Position numbers and translations under genes: made by a program | Assembly: GCA_021781095.1 (NCBI GenBank) | Contig: JAJXXM010000455.1 | Span: 1 to 5,856 of the forward strand | Source: a bacterium | GTDB lineage: Bacteria > Eremiobacterota > Eremiobacteria > Baltobacterales > Baltobacteraceae | DNA: 5,856 bases | Direction of reading: 5' to 3' | Shown: positions 1 to 5,850 of the stretch, one piece after another | Position numbering within the stretch: the stretch's first letter is position 1 | Layout: every line of letters begins with the position of its first letter | Notes under the pieces: model-generated | The model's input: the letters and a program-made list of their open reading frames with translations, nothing else | Database searches by the model: none | Told to the model about the DNA's origin: nothing

Positions 1-1290
1 ACGACGTTGCGCTGGGATCCGCGCGAGACGACCAACCCGCTCTTGGGCAGCGTGCACGATCCGATCTATCAGGGCAGCCGCCGCGAATTTGCCGAGAGCG
101 GCATCCCCGAACCGAAATTGGGGCTCGTATCGCGCGCGCACGGCGGCGTGCTCTTCATCGACGAGATCGGCGAGCTCGACCCGGTGCTGCAGACACGGCT
201 GCTCAAAGTGCTCGAAGATAAACGCGTGCACTTCGAATCATCGTACTTCGACGAGAGTGCGCCCAACGTGCCGGAGTACGTGAAGCGCCTCTTTCGCGAA
301 GGCGCGCCCGCCGATTTCATTCTCATCGGCGCGACGACGCGCGAGCCCGACGAGATCGACCCGGCGATTCGTTCGCGCTGCGCCGAGCTCTATTTTTCGC
401 CGCTCACCCAGAACCAGATCGTTACCATCGCGCAGGCAGCGATGCGGCGGCTCGGCGCGACGGCAGCGCGCGGAATCGCACAGCAGATCGCGACCTACAC
501 CATCGAGGGGCGCAAGGCGGTGCAACTCGTCGCCGACGCCTACGGCGTGGCGCTCGCACGGAGCAGCGCCGGGAAGCGACGCGCCGATGCGCTCCCCGCC
601 CACGTCACGATCGCGCAGGACGATCTGCAAGCGGTGCTGCGTAGTGGCCGATTCGTCGCCCATACGCCGGCACGCGCGCGCGCGCGCCGCGAGATCGGCA
701 AAGCCTTCGGGTTAGGGGTGCTCCACCACGTCGGCAGCCTCATCGAAATCGAGGCACTCGCCTTCCCCGCCTCGGCGCCGGGCAAGGGGAGCGTGCGTTT
801 TAACGAGACCGCCGGAACGATGGCGCGCGACTCGGTCTTTAACGCGGGCAGCGTACTGCGTTCGTTGCTCGGCACCGACCCCGCCGACTTCGACCTGCAT
901 GTCAACGTGATCGGCGGCGGAAATATCGACGGCCCCTCCGCGGGGCTCGCGATTTTGCTCGCGCTCTACTCCGCACTCGCGCGTGTGCCGCTCCCGCAGG
1001 ATGTCGCGGTGACCGGCGAACTTTCGCTGGCGGGAAAGGTGCGCGGCGTCGGCGGCGTCGTCGAGAAACTCTACGCCGCGCGTCAGGCGGGCATGCGCGC
1101 CATCGTTCTGCCGGCGGAGAATGCACGCGAGATCGATGCGCGGCTCTCGGGGATCGATGTCGTCGCGGCGCACGATATCGGCGAGGTGTTGCGCGCCCTT
1201 CGCATCAAGCGTGCGCCGAAGTTGTTCGCAACAAAGAGCCCCGTTTCGGTTAAGACTCGCAAGCGTTCCACAGCCTCCCGCGGGAACTAA
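1..1290 (+). CDS. Lon-family ATP-dependent protease, LonB/LonC type (5' end truncated by window)
   Basis: A AAA+ serine protease (MEROPS S16) that unfolds proteins with ATP and degrades them in an oligomeric chamber. The frame is open from base 1, so the gene begins upstream; the TTG at 7 is not a credible start because Walker A and the whole N-terminus are missing. Visible in order: a GSVHDPIYQG segment typical of LonB; Walker B LFIDE (Asp at 160-162, Glu at 163-165); sensor-1 region FILIGATTR; PAIRSRC with likely arginine finger; and the C-terminal protease domain. The catalytic serine is in GPSAG (codon 937-939) and the catalytic lysine in GGVVEK (1066-1068), 43 residues apart as in E. coli Lon Ser679/Lys722, so the protease looks active. 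The C-terminal tail of about 25 residues is basic (KRAPK, KTRKR). The long N-terminal substrate domain of LonA cannot be judged. dnaB follows after 6 bp, so they are probably co-transcribed. Family is certain; LonB versus LonC is not. Confidence 0.93.
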   Translation, partial: TTLRWDPRETTNPLLGSVHDPIYQGSRREFAESGIPEPKLGLVSRAHGGVLFIDEIGELDPVLQTRLLKVLEDKRVHFESSYFDESAPNVPEYVKRLFREGAPADFILIGATTREPDEIDPAIRSRCAELYFSPLTQNQIVTIAQAAMRRLGATAARGIAQQIATYTIEGRKAVQLVADAYGVALARSSAGKRRADALPAHVTIAQDDLQAVLRSGRFVAHTPARARARREIGKAFGLGVLHHVGSLIEIEALAFPASAPGKGSVRFNETAGTMARDSVFNAGSVLRSLLGTDPADFDLHVNVIGGGNIDGPSAGLAILLALYSALARVPLPQDVAVTGELSLAGKVRGVGGVVEKLYAARQAGMRAIVLPAENAREIDARLSGIDVVAAHDIGEVLRALRIKRAPKLFATKSPVSVKTRKRSTASRGN

Positions 1291-1296
1291 CAGGCC

Positions 1297-2670
1297 ATGA
1301 GTTTCGCGCAACCCGATCTCGCTCGCACCGTCGAACGCATCCCACCGCAGAACGTCGACGCGGAGCGCGTCTGTATCGGCTCGGTACTAATCGACCGCGA
1401 GATCATGGGAACGATAACGGAGATCGTGCGCGCGAGCGATTTCTACGTTCACGCCCACGAAACGATTTTTTCGGCGCTGCTCGCGCTCTACGAACGAAAC
1501 GAACCGCTCGACCGCATCACACTCGCTGAGGAACTGAAACGGCGTGGAGCGCTCGAACGCGTCGGCGGCCCGGCCTTTCTCGGCACGCTGGTCAATTCGG
1601 TGCAAACTGCTGCCTCGGCGGCCTATTATGCGAAGCTGGTGCGCGAGAAATCGACGCTGCGCTCGTTGATTCACGCCGGAACCGAGATCGTGCAGACCGG
1701 CTTCGAGGCTGAAGAGGATGTCGAAGGCGCGATCGATCGCTCCGAACAGATGATTTTCTCGATCAGTCAGCGGCAGATGGGCGGGGATTTCGCTCATGTC
1801 GGCTCGCTGATGAAGCCCGCGCTCGACGAACTCGAAGAGTATTATTATCGACGTGGCGAGTTAAGCGGCGTGACGACGGGCTTCCCCGATATCGATGCCA
1901 TCACGACGGGTTTCAAGCCCGGAAATTTCGTTATCGTTGCGGCACGCCCCGGCATGGGCAAGACCTCCTTTGCGCTGAACATGGCGATGGCGGCGGCGCG
2001 CAGCGCGGGGCAGCCGGTTGCGTTCTTCTCGCTCGAAATGTCGAATAGCGAGTTGGTGTTGCGCCTGCTCTCGGCAACGGTGCGCATCTCGATGCACGAT
2101 ATTCGACGCGGTAATATCGGCGATCGCGATTGGGGGCGCATTCCGAAGGTAATGGACGAACTCGATGCGCTGCCGATCTACCTCGATGATTCGGGTGGTT
2201 TGAGCGTGAGCGAACTGCGCAGCCGTTGTCGGCGGCTCAAGGCGACGCGTGGGCTCGGCGCGGTTTTTATCGACTACCTACAGCTCTTGCACCCGAGCTC
2301 GATGCAACGACAGATGAACCGCAACGAAGAGATTAGCGAGATCTGTCGGACGCTCAAGGTAACTGCGAAGGATCTCGACGTGCCGATTATCGCGCTCGCG
2401 CAGCTCAACCGCGGCGTCGAGACGCGCAACGAAAAGCGCCCGATGCTCGCCGACCTGCGCGATTCCGGCTCGCTTGAACAGGAAGCCGACTTCGTCGCTT
2501 TCCTCTATCGCGAGGGTTACTACAACAAGGAGGCGGCCGACGCCGAACTCACCGAGTTCATCATCGCTAAGCACCGGAACGGCCCGACCGGGAAAGTGAA
2601 CCTCCGTTTCGAGGCGGAGTACACGCTCTTCCAGCCGTACGGCGACGAGGCGAACTACCCGGCCCCATAG
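1297..2670 (+). CDS. dnaB: Replicative DNA helicase DnaB
   Basis: The hexameric helicase that unwinds DNA 5'-3' at the replication fork and recruits primase; cytoplasmic. At 457 aa it has the usual family length. The N-terminal helical domain (about residues 10-110) opens with the characteristic RIPPQNVDAERVCIGSVL. The RecA-like C-terminal domain follows: Walker A ARPGMGKT (216-223, Lys222), Walker B VFIDYLQLL (Asp326), the DnaB motif with LRDSGSLEQEAD (387-398), and the KHRNGPTG segment (Lys425, Arg427) that carries the arginine finger acting on the neighbouring subunit. No intein or other insertion interrupts it. The ATG at 1297 is chosen because it sits just before the conserved N-terminus and 6 bp after the protease stop. 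Only a weak GGGA lies 11 nt upstream, so coupling with the upstream gene may help initiation. All key residues are present. Confidence 0.98.
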   Translation: MSFAQPDLARTVERIPPQNVDAERVCIGSVLIDREIMGTITEIVRASDFYVHAHETIFSALLALYERNEPLDRITLAEELKRRGALERVGGPAFLGTLVNSVQTAASAAYYAKLVREKSTLRSLIHAGTEIVQTGFEAEEDVEGAIDRSEQMIFSISQRQMGGDFAHVGSLMKPALDELEEYYYRRGELSGVTTGFPDIDAITTGFKPGNFVIVAARPGMGKTSFALNMAMAAARSAGQPVAFFSLEMSNSELVLRLLSATVRISMHDIRRGNIGDRDWGRIPKVMDELDALPIYLDDSGGLSVSELRSRCRRLKATRGLGAVFIDYLQLLHPSSMQRQMNRNEEISEICRTLKVTAKDLDVPIIALAQLNRGVETRNEKRPMLADLRDSGSLEQEADFVAFLYREGYYNKEAADAELTEFIIAKHRNGPTGKVNLRFEAEYTLFQPYGDEANYPAP

Positions 2671-2682
2671 AATCGCCCGCCT

Positions 2683-3039
2683 ATGAACGCGACGTCTGCC
2701 ATGACGCTCACGCGGTTGGTACTCGGCGTCTCGAATATCGAGACCTCCGAGCGATTCTACCGCGACGTCCTCGGCCTCCCAACCCAACGCATCGCCGATA
2801 CCGTGACGGTACGCTGGCCCGCATTTACGTTGGAGCTCAAAGAACGCCCGCCGTCGGAGCGAGGGAAGTTCTCTTTCGGGTTCGAGGCGGGAACGGCAGC
2901 GGATGTCGATGCGTGGGCGCACCGCCTGCGCGCGGCGCGGGTTGATATGGTTTCGGGGCCGGCGACGCACGGAAACTCGCGCTCGCTCTTTTGTGTCGAT
3001 CCCGACAACTACGAGATCGAAATCTTCTTCGTCGGTTAG
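2683..3039 (+). CDS. VOC-superfamily (glyoxalase/bleomycin-resistance fold) protein
   Basis: A single-module vicinal-oxygen-chelate protein of 118 aa, presumably a cytoplasmic dimer; substrate unknown. Visible marks: first beta strand TRLVLGVSN, then the family helix ETSERFYRDVLGLP (21-33), second half beginning GKFSFGFEAG (61-70), helix ADVDAWAHRLRAARV, and the C-terminal signature DPDNYEIEIF (106-115). Positions that often hold metal-binding histidines appear to be Arg11 and Ser64, while the terminal glutamate (Glu113) is kept. Metal-dependent glyoxalase or dioxygenase activity is therefore doubtful, and a ligand-binding role is possible. Two in-frame starts compete: ATG 2683, and ATG 2701, which would put the first strand nearer the N-terminus; neither has a clear Shine-Dalgarno. 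It lies 12 bp after dnaB on the same strand and overlaps the convergent neighbour by 4 bp at the stop codons. Confidence 0.85.
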   Translation: MNATSAMTLTRLVLGVSNIETSERFYRDVLGLPTQRIADTVTVRWPAFTLELKERPPSERGKFSFGFEAGTAADVDAWAHRLRAARVDMVSGPATHGNSRSLFCVDPDNYEIEIFFVG

Positions 3040-3446
3040 AGTTCTTCGTCGCCGCGTAGCGTGGTAAAGAAACTCTGCGCCGTTTCGCGGAGGACGTCGA
3101 GAATGCGCTCCATGTGTTGCTGGATCTCGTCACCGGTCGCCGCGAGCGTCTCAATGGTGAAGAGCACGTCGCGCTCCGCTTCCCAAATCGCAACTTTTAC
3201 GAGCTTCTTGCGCGCGTTGAGTTGGTTGGCGAGTTCGATCGCTTCGGCAAATTCCACATCGTCGGGGAGCGTCCAACCCGATCCCACCATGACGAACGTT
3301 GGGTCGTCGCGATAGGCGATGGCAAAATAGCGCGCGCCCTCGCATTTAAACGAAACGCGGAATGCGTCCTCATCATCGTCGCGATCGTGAAGCAGCCACT
3401 CTTCGTCGAGCGCGGCCTCGATGCCGCGAACGACTTCCTCGATCAT
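3036..3446 (-). CDS. YbjN-like protein B (YbjN/type III secretion chaperone-like fold)
   Basis: A 136-aa acidic cytoplasmic protein with no signal or membrane segment. Its layout matches the YbjN family: an N-terminal helix (EEVVRGIEAALDEEW), strands including RVSFKCEG, ARYFAIAY and TFVMVGSGW, then the family hallmark of a helix with AIELANQLNARKKLVKVAIW (about 68-87), a strand DVLFTIETLA, and a long amphipathic C-terminal helix. YbjN proteins have been described as regulators or chaperone-like; no enzymatic activity is established and no client can be read here. It is the last gene of a three-gene minus-strand operon. Its ATG overlaps the upstream TGA as ATGA, and GAGGA sits 5 nt before the start, the best ribosome binding site in the window. 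Its stop overlaps the convergent VOC gene. It appears to be a divergent paralogue of the preceding gene. Confidence 0.8.
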   Translation of the reverse strand: MIEEVVRGIEAALDEEWLLHDRDDDEDAFRVSFKCEGARYFAIAYRDDPTFVMVGSGWTLPDDVEFAEAIELANQLNARKKLVKVAIWEAERDVLFTIETLAATGDEIQQHMERILDVLRETAQSFFTTLRGDEEL

Positions 3447-3910
3447 CGGCTTCCTCGCATAAATGCGTCAATAAATTTTTCTGCCGCCGATTTACTCGCG
3501 GTGCGGTCGAGAATGCGTGCCACGGCGCTCGCCCCGCTCTCGCGGACGAGTTCGACGAGCTTCCAAAAGTGCTGCATGAACTCTTCGGGAGAGCTGGAAA
3601 ACTGCTCGACTGCAGCGACGATGCCGGTGCGATCCTGTGACGGATAAAATTTCACCGCCTTCATCGATTCTTGTAACTCGAGCAGCAGCGCCGCATTCTG
3701 CTTCGCATCGCGAGCCCACAGCGGCAGTTCGTGCATCGCTGCAACGACGTAGAACGTGTCGTCGTCTTCGCTGACCGATACCCAAATCTGTTGGCCGCGC
3801 GCGCGCAACGAAATTGCAGCGACATCGGCGTTCTCGCCGTGAATGTCGATGGTCGTACGATGCCCTTCGTCGGCGATAAAACGAGCGATACGGTCGCGAA
3901 GAAACTCCAT
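3443..3910 (-). CDS. YbjN-like protein A, tandem paralogue of protein B
   Basis: A 155-aa soluble protein that lines up by eye with the next gene. Shared layout: N-terminal helix FLRDRIARFIADEG, a strand pair, an acidic turn before a hydrophobic strand (EDDDTFYVV here, RDDPTFVMV there), a helix LLLELQESMKAVKFY in the place of the ANQLNARKKLVKVAI element, a strand GIVAAVEQF, and a C-terminal helix EEFMQHFWKLVELVRES. Protein A adds about 30 C-terminal residues (SAVARILDRTASKSAAEKFI). Identity is low, so assignment rests on the predicted fold order and the tandem position. Its ATG overlaps the stop of the carbonic anhydrase-family gene as TAATG, with a weak GAAG upstream. Two fused-in-operon copies of a dimer-forming fold suggest a heterodimer, but this is inference. 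Confidence 0.7.
   Translation of the reverse strand: MEFLRDRIARFIADEGHRTTIDIHGENADVAAISLRARGQQIWVSVSEDDDTFYVVAAMHELPLWARDAKQNAALLLELQESMKAVKFYPSQDRTGIVAAVEQFSSSPEEFMQHFWKLVELVRESGASAVARILDRTASKSAAEKFIDAFMRGSR
3450..3456 (-). promoter_or_regulatory. Ribosome binding site of YbjN-like protein B
   Basis: On the minus strand GAGGAAG precedes the ATG at 3446, with 5 nt between GAGGA and the start. It is the only good Shine-Dalgarno match at any start in this window and lies inside the 3' end of the upstream gene. Together with the ATGA overlap it supports the start and suggests that protein B is made efficiently. Confidence 0.65.
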
Positions 3911-4452
3911 TAGGTCTTCGGATGCACCTCGTGCACGGAGGGATCGCCGATGCCCTCGGACCGGTAGGCGCGCGTGAGTTGAATGTATTCATCCGACGCG
4001 ACCTCGATCCAACGCCGCGCCTCGCCTTCAATCGCTTTTTTAACCTTCGCGGGTGCTCCGGCAACGAGGACGTTCGCCGGAACGACCACGCGCTCGCCGA
4101 CAACGCTTCCGGCAGCGACGAGTGAACCGCGGCCGATCGTGCAGCCGTTGAGCAGCACGGCATTACTGCCGATCAGTGCTTTGGATTCGATGGTGCAATC
4201 TTCCATGACCGCCGCATGGCCGATCGTCACATCATCACCGATGTTCGTGGCGATGGTAACGTGAATGACCGCGTTATCTTGGACGGAGCTGCGAGCTCCC
4301 ACGCGGATTGGGCCGTTGTCACCGCGCAGGACGGCACCGAACCAGATACTCGATTCGGGGCCCACTTCGACATCGCCGATTAAAACGGCGGTTGGGGCGA
4401 CGAAGGCCGACGGATCGACCCGCGGCGTCTTGCCTCGAAAGGTTACCAACAT
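3910..4452 (-). CDS. Gamma-carbonic-anhydrase-family left-handed beta-helix protein
   Basis: A 180-aa hexapeptide-repeat protein of the YrdA/CaiE/PaaY/Cam group, normally a trimer with metal bound between subunits. The repeats run from about residue 12 to 140 (PSAFVAPTAVLIGDVEVG, SSIWFGAVLRGDNGPIRVG, and so on), followed by GAPAKVKK and a C-terminal helix ending in YIQLTRAYR. Active-site positions by comparison with Methanosarcina Cam: Arg43 and Asp45 (Arg59/Asp61), Gln58 (Gln75), His64 (His81) and His79 (His117) are present. The third ligand position, five residues after His79, is Glu84 (codon 4201-4203) instead of histidine. The acidic loop with the Cam proton-shuttle glutamate is absent, as is common in short homologues. 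Carbonic anhydrase activity is therefore uncertain. It is the first gene of the minus-strand operon; no strong Shine-Dalgarno precedes the ATG at 4452, which fits the family's usual MLVTFRGKTPRVDP start. Confidence 0.92.
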   Translation of the reverse strand: MLVTFRGKTPRVDPSAFVAPTAVLIGDVEVGPESSIWFGAVLRGDNGPIRVGARSSVQDNAVIHVTIATNIGDDVTIGHAAVMEDCTIESKALIGSNAVLLNGCTIGRGSLVAAGSVVGERVVVPANVLVAGAPAKVKKAIEGEARRWIEVASDEYIQLTRAYRSEGIGDPSVHEVHPKT

Positions 4453-4475
4453 GCCGACGAGGCTTCGTTTTCAGC

Positions 4476-4489
4476 CGGGGAGAACCCCG
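4476..4489 (+). promoter_or_regulatory. Short GC hairpin containing the possible Shine-Dalgarno of the beta-propeller gene
   Basis: CGGGG (4476-4480), loop AGAA, CCCCG (4485-4489) form a perfect 5-bp stem in the 42-bp gap between divergent genes. The only purine-rich candidate ribosome binding site for the downstream gene, GGGGAG (4477-4482), lies in the 5' arm and loop, 12 nt before the ATG at 4495. In an RNA read rightwards the stem could reduce ribosome access. The stem is short, so a regulatory role is speculation. Confidence 0.3.
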
Positions 4490-4494
4490 CAACT

Positions 4495-5427
4495 ATGCCG
4501 ATGATGACACCGCCGCCGATCGTTGCGGCCTCGACCAAAGTGCAGGTTCCCGGGAAGGGATACTACGATTATTTCACCGCCGATGGGAAACGCCGACGCA
4601 TCTATGCGGCGCACTCCGGCGCGCGTGAGCTCGTCGTGATCGATGCCGATAGCAAGCGGGTGCTGCGCACGGTGCGCGTCGGCCCCTTGCACGGCGTCGC
4701 GGTGAACCCCGAAAACGGTCACGTTTTTACCGGCAACGGAACCGATAAGAGCGTAAGCGAGGTCGATCCGGTCGCCGGTCGCGTTCTACGCACGGTACGC
4801 GTCGGCGGCCCTGTCGACGCAATCGCTTACGATCCGGCGACAAAGCACATCTACGCCGATGAAGACGACGGATCGCATCTGTACGTCATCGATGCACGCT
4901 CGATGACGCTGCTAAAAACACTCACGCTGCCGGCGAAAAAACTCGAATATCTCGCGGTGAATCCGCGCACGCACACGCTCTACCAAAATCTCACCGACGT
5001 GCGCGAGATCGCCGCAATCGACGGCACGACGCTCTCCGTCAAGCGCGTCATGCCGACGCCCTTGCTGAAGGGGAACCACCCGCTGATTTTTGATGCCGCC
5101 GACGACGCAATCATCGATATCGGCGAGAACGGGAAGCTCGGCGTCTATTCAACGCAAGGCAAGCTGCTGCACCAAGCGAGCTTTCCCGGGAAGGTCGATC
5201 AATGCAGCTTTAGCGCGCGGCGTCGGTTGCTCGCGTGCTTCGGCACCTCGCTGACGCTCTTCTCGATTCGCAGCGGCGGAACGCCGCTCTTCATCGGGCA
5301 GCGCAAGATCGCGCGCGGCATGCATACCGGCACCTTCGATCCGCACAACGGCAACATCTGGGTCGGTTGGCCGGAGGGCGGCCATACCTACGCCCAAGCG
5401 TTCCGTCTCGCCTCGCCGAAGCCATAA
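4495..5427 (+). CDS. YncE/YVTN-type beta-propeller repeat protein
   Basis: A 310-aa protein built of about 40-residue beta-propeller modules. Repeats are recognisable as a strand with (V)VIDxxxxRVLRTVRVG, then a turn, AVNPxxGHVFTGN. RVLRTVRVG occurs exactly at residues 55-63 and 96-104, 41 residues apart; weaker copies follow at AIAYDPATKHIYADED, LAVNPRTHTLYQNL, CSFSARRRLLACFG and GTFDPHNGNIWVGW, giving about six or seven blades. Such proteins bind ligands or partners; no catalytic motif is visible. Relatives are often exported, but here the N-terminus MPMMTPPPIVAASTKVQVPG is no signal peptide. The frame upstream, open back to 4384, has no start codon and no hydrophobic stretch, so it is probably cytoplasmic unless the start has been altered. 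ATGs at 4501 and 4504 are alternative starts. It diverges from the carbonic anhydrase-family gene and is followed after 2 bp by a small gene. Confidence 0.85.
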   Translation: MPMMTPPPIVAASTKVQVPGKGYYDYFTADGKRRRIYAAHSGARELVVIDADSKRVLRTVRVGPLHGVAVNPENGHVFTGNGTDKSVSEVDPVAGRVLRTVRVGGPVDAIAYDPATKHIYADEDDGSHLYVIDARSMTLLKTLTLPAKKLEYLAVNPRTHTLYQNLTDVREIAAIDGTTLSVKRVMPTPLLKGNHPLIFDAADDAIIDIGENGKLGVYSTQGKLLHQASFPGKVDQCSFSARRRLLACFGTSLTLFSIRSGGTPLFIGQRKIARGMHTGTFDPHNGNIWVGWPEGGHTYAQAFRLASPKP

Positions 5428-5429
5428 GC

Positions 5430-5690
5430 ATGGCCGAGCATCGTCACCGGACGCCCTTACGGGGCGTCCGGGCGACCCCGAAGCCGAAACCTGAGGGCGA
5501 CCCCACGTACGGCCCGATGAACCGCCGCTACATCGGCGTCCCCGGGCACATTCACGAGGTCGTCGAGATCGACGGGAAGCGACTGGCAAAGGTCGGTTTC
5601 GACGACCGCAAGATCGTCTATTATCTGCTGGACGACCTCGAACTCGACGAGGACGCGAAGCGAGGAACCTTCCACGACCGGGAGGGCTAA
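5430..5690 (+). CDS. Small uncharacterised protein, possible SH3-like barrel (86 aa)
   Basis: I do not recognise a named family. The open frame runs further upstream inside the beta-propeller gene, but the ATG at 5430, two bases after that gene's stop, is the sensible start; ATG 5517 would give a 57-aa form. The first 30 residues are basic and proline-rich (RHRTPLRGVRATPKPKP) and look disordered. The rest reads as strands and an acidic end: YIGVPGHIHEVVEIDGKRLA, KVGFDDRKIVYYLLDDLEL, then a charged tail. The GVPG-x-VVEIDG-x-AKV-F pattern recalls the HypC/HupF hydrogenase chaperone barrel, but the essential N-terminal Met-Cys is absent and no hydrogenase genes are near, so this is only a fold-level hint. 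No Shine-Dalgarno is visible, so translation may depend on coupling to the upstream gene. Confidence 0.65.
   Translation: MAEHRHRTPLRGVRATPKPKPEGDPTYGPMNRRYIGVPGHIHEVVEIDGKRLAKVGFDDRKIVYYLLDDLELDEDAKRGTFHDREG
5447..5471 (+). repeat. Perfect 10-bp inverted repeat (hairpin) at the 5' end of the small gene
   Basis: CCGGACGCCC (5447-5456) and GGGCGTCCGG (5462-5471) are exact reverse complements around the loop TTACG. The hairpin lies 20 bases after the beta-propeller stop and 15 bases after the small gene's first ATG. No T-run follows, so it is not a standard intrinsic terminator. It could stabilise the upstream mRNA 3' end, hinder or pause translation of the small gene, or lie in an untranslated leader if the true start is 5517. 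Confidence 0.6.
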
Positions 5691-5730
5691 CGTGCGGGTC
5701 GCGCAGAATAGCCGGGATCGGTCTCCACAT

Positions 5731-5806
5731 GCCGACGTAGCTCAGTTGGTAGAGCAGCTGATTCGTAATCAGCAGGTCAGCGGTTCGAGTCCGCTCGTCG
5801 GCTCCA
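5731..5806 (+). tRNA. tRNA-Thr (anticodon CGU)
   Basis: A complete 76-nt cloverleaf reading ACG codons. The acceptor stem GCCGACG (5731-5737) pairs with CGTCGGC (5796-5802), followed by discriminator T and encoded CCA (5804-5806). The D arm is GCTC/GAGC around AGTTGGTA. The anticodon stem GCTGA/TCAGC encloses the loop TTCGTAA with CGT at 5764-5766, U33 before it and A37 after it. The T arm AGCGG/CCGCT carries TTCGAGT. ACG is frequent in the genes here, which fits a dedicated decoder. It lies 40 bp after the small gene; an intrinsic terminator follows directly. Confidence 0.97.
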
Positions 5807-5810
5807 GAAA

Positions 5811-5850
5811 AAGTCCGTCAAATCTAGCGTTTGGCGGATTTCGTCTTTTT
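5811..5850 (+). terminator. Intrinsic terminator after tRNA-Thr
   Basis: TCCGTCAAA (5814-5822) pairs with TTTGGCGGA (5830-5838) around a 7-nt loop, with nine pairs including one G-U; flanking A/T bases can extend the stem. A T-rich tail with five Ts (5846-5850) follows. It begins a few bases after the tRNA CCA, as expected for the end of a tRNA transcript. Confidence 0.8.

Noticed and set aside
712..1311. Minus-strand open frame of 199 codons opposite the protease gene.
   Set aside because: Antisense shadow of the conserved Lon protease domain; no family features.
2278..2970. Long minus-strand open frame of 230 codons opposite dnaB and the VOC gene.
   Set aside because: Its translation is rich in Arg and His with no recognisable motif, as expected for the antisense shadow of GC-rich genes, and the plus-strand genes are certain.
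4473..4497. Similarity of the AGCCGGGGAGAACC...CCCGCAACT stretch to pieces of a cobalamin riboswitch (B12 box-like).
   Set aside because: The pieces are overlapping and in the wrong order, and the upstream bases, which encode the gamma-CA homologue on the other strand, contain none of the other conserved core elements.
5235..5429. Upstream extension of the small gene's open frame (151 codons in total).
   Set aside because: It overlaps the well-supported beta-propeller gene in another frame and its translation is Arg/Ala-rich shadow sequence; the ATG at 5430 fits the gene boundary.
5705..5710. AGAATA as a possible -10 box for the tRNA gene.
   Set aside because: No -35 match at the right distance, and a six-base partial match in this context is not enough.
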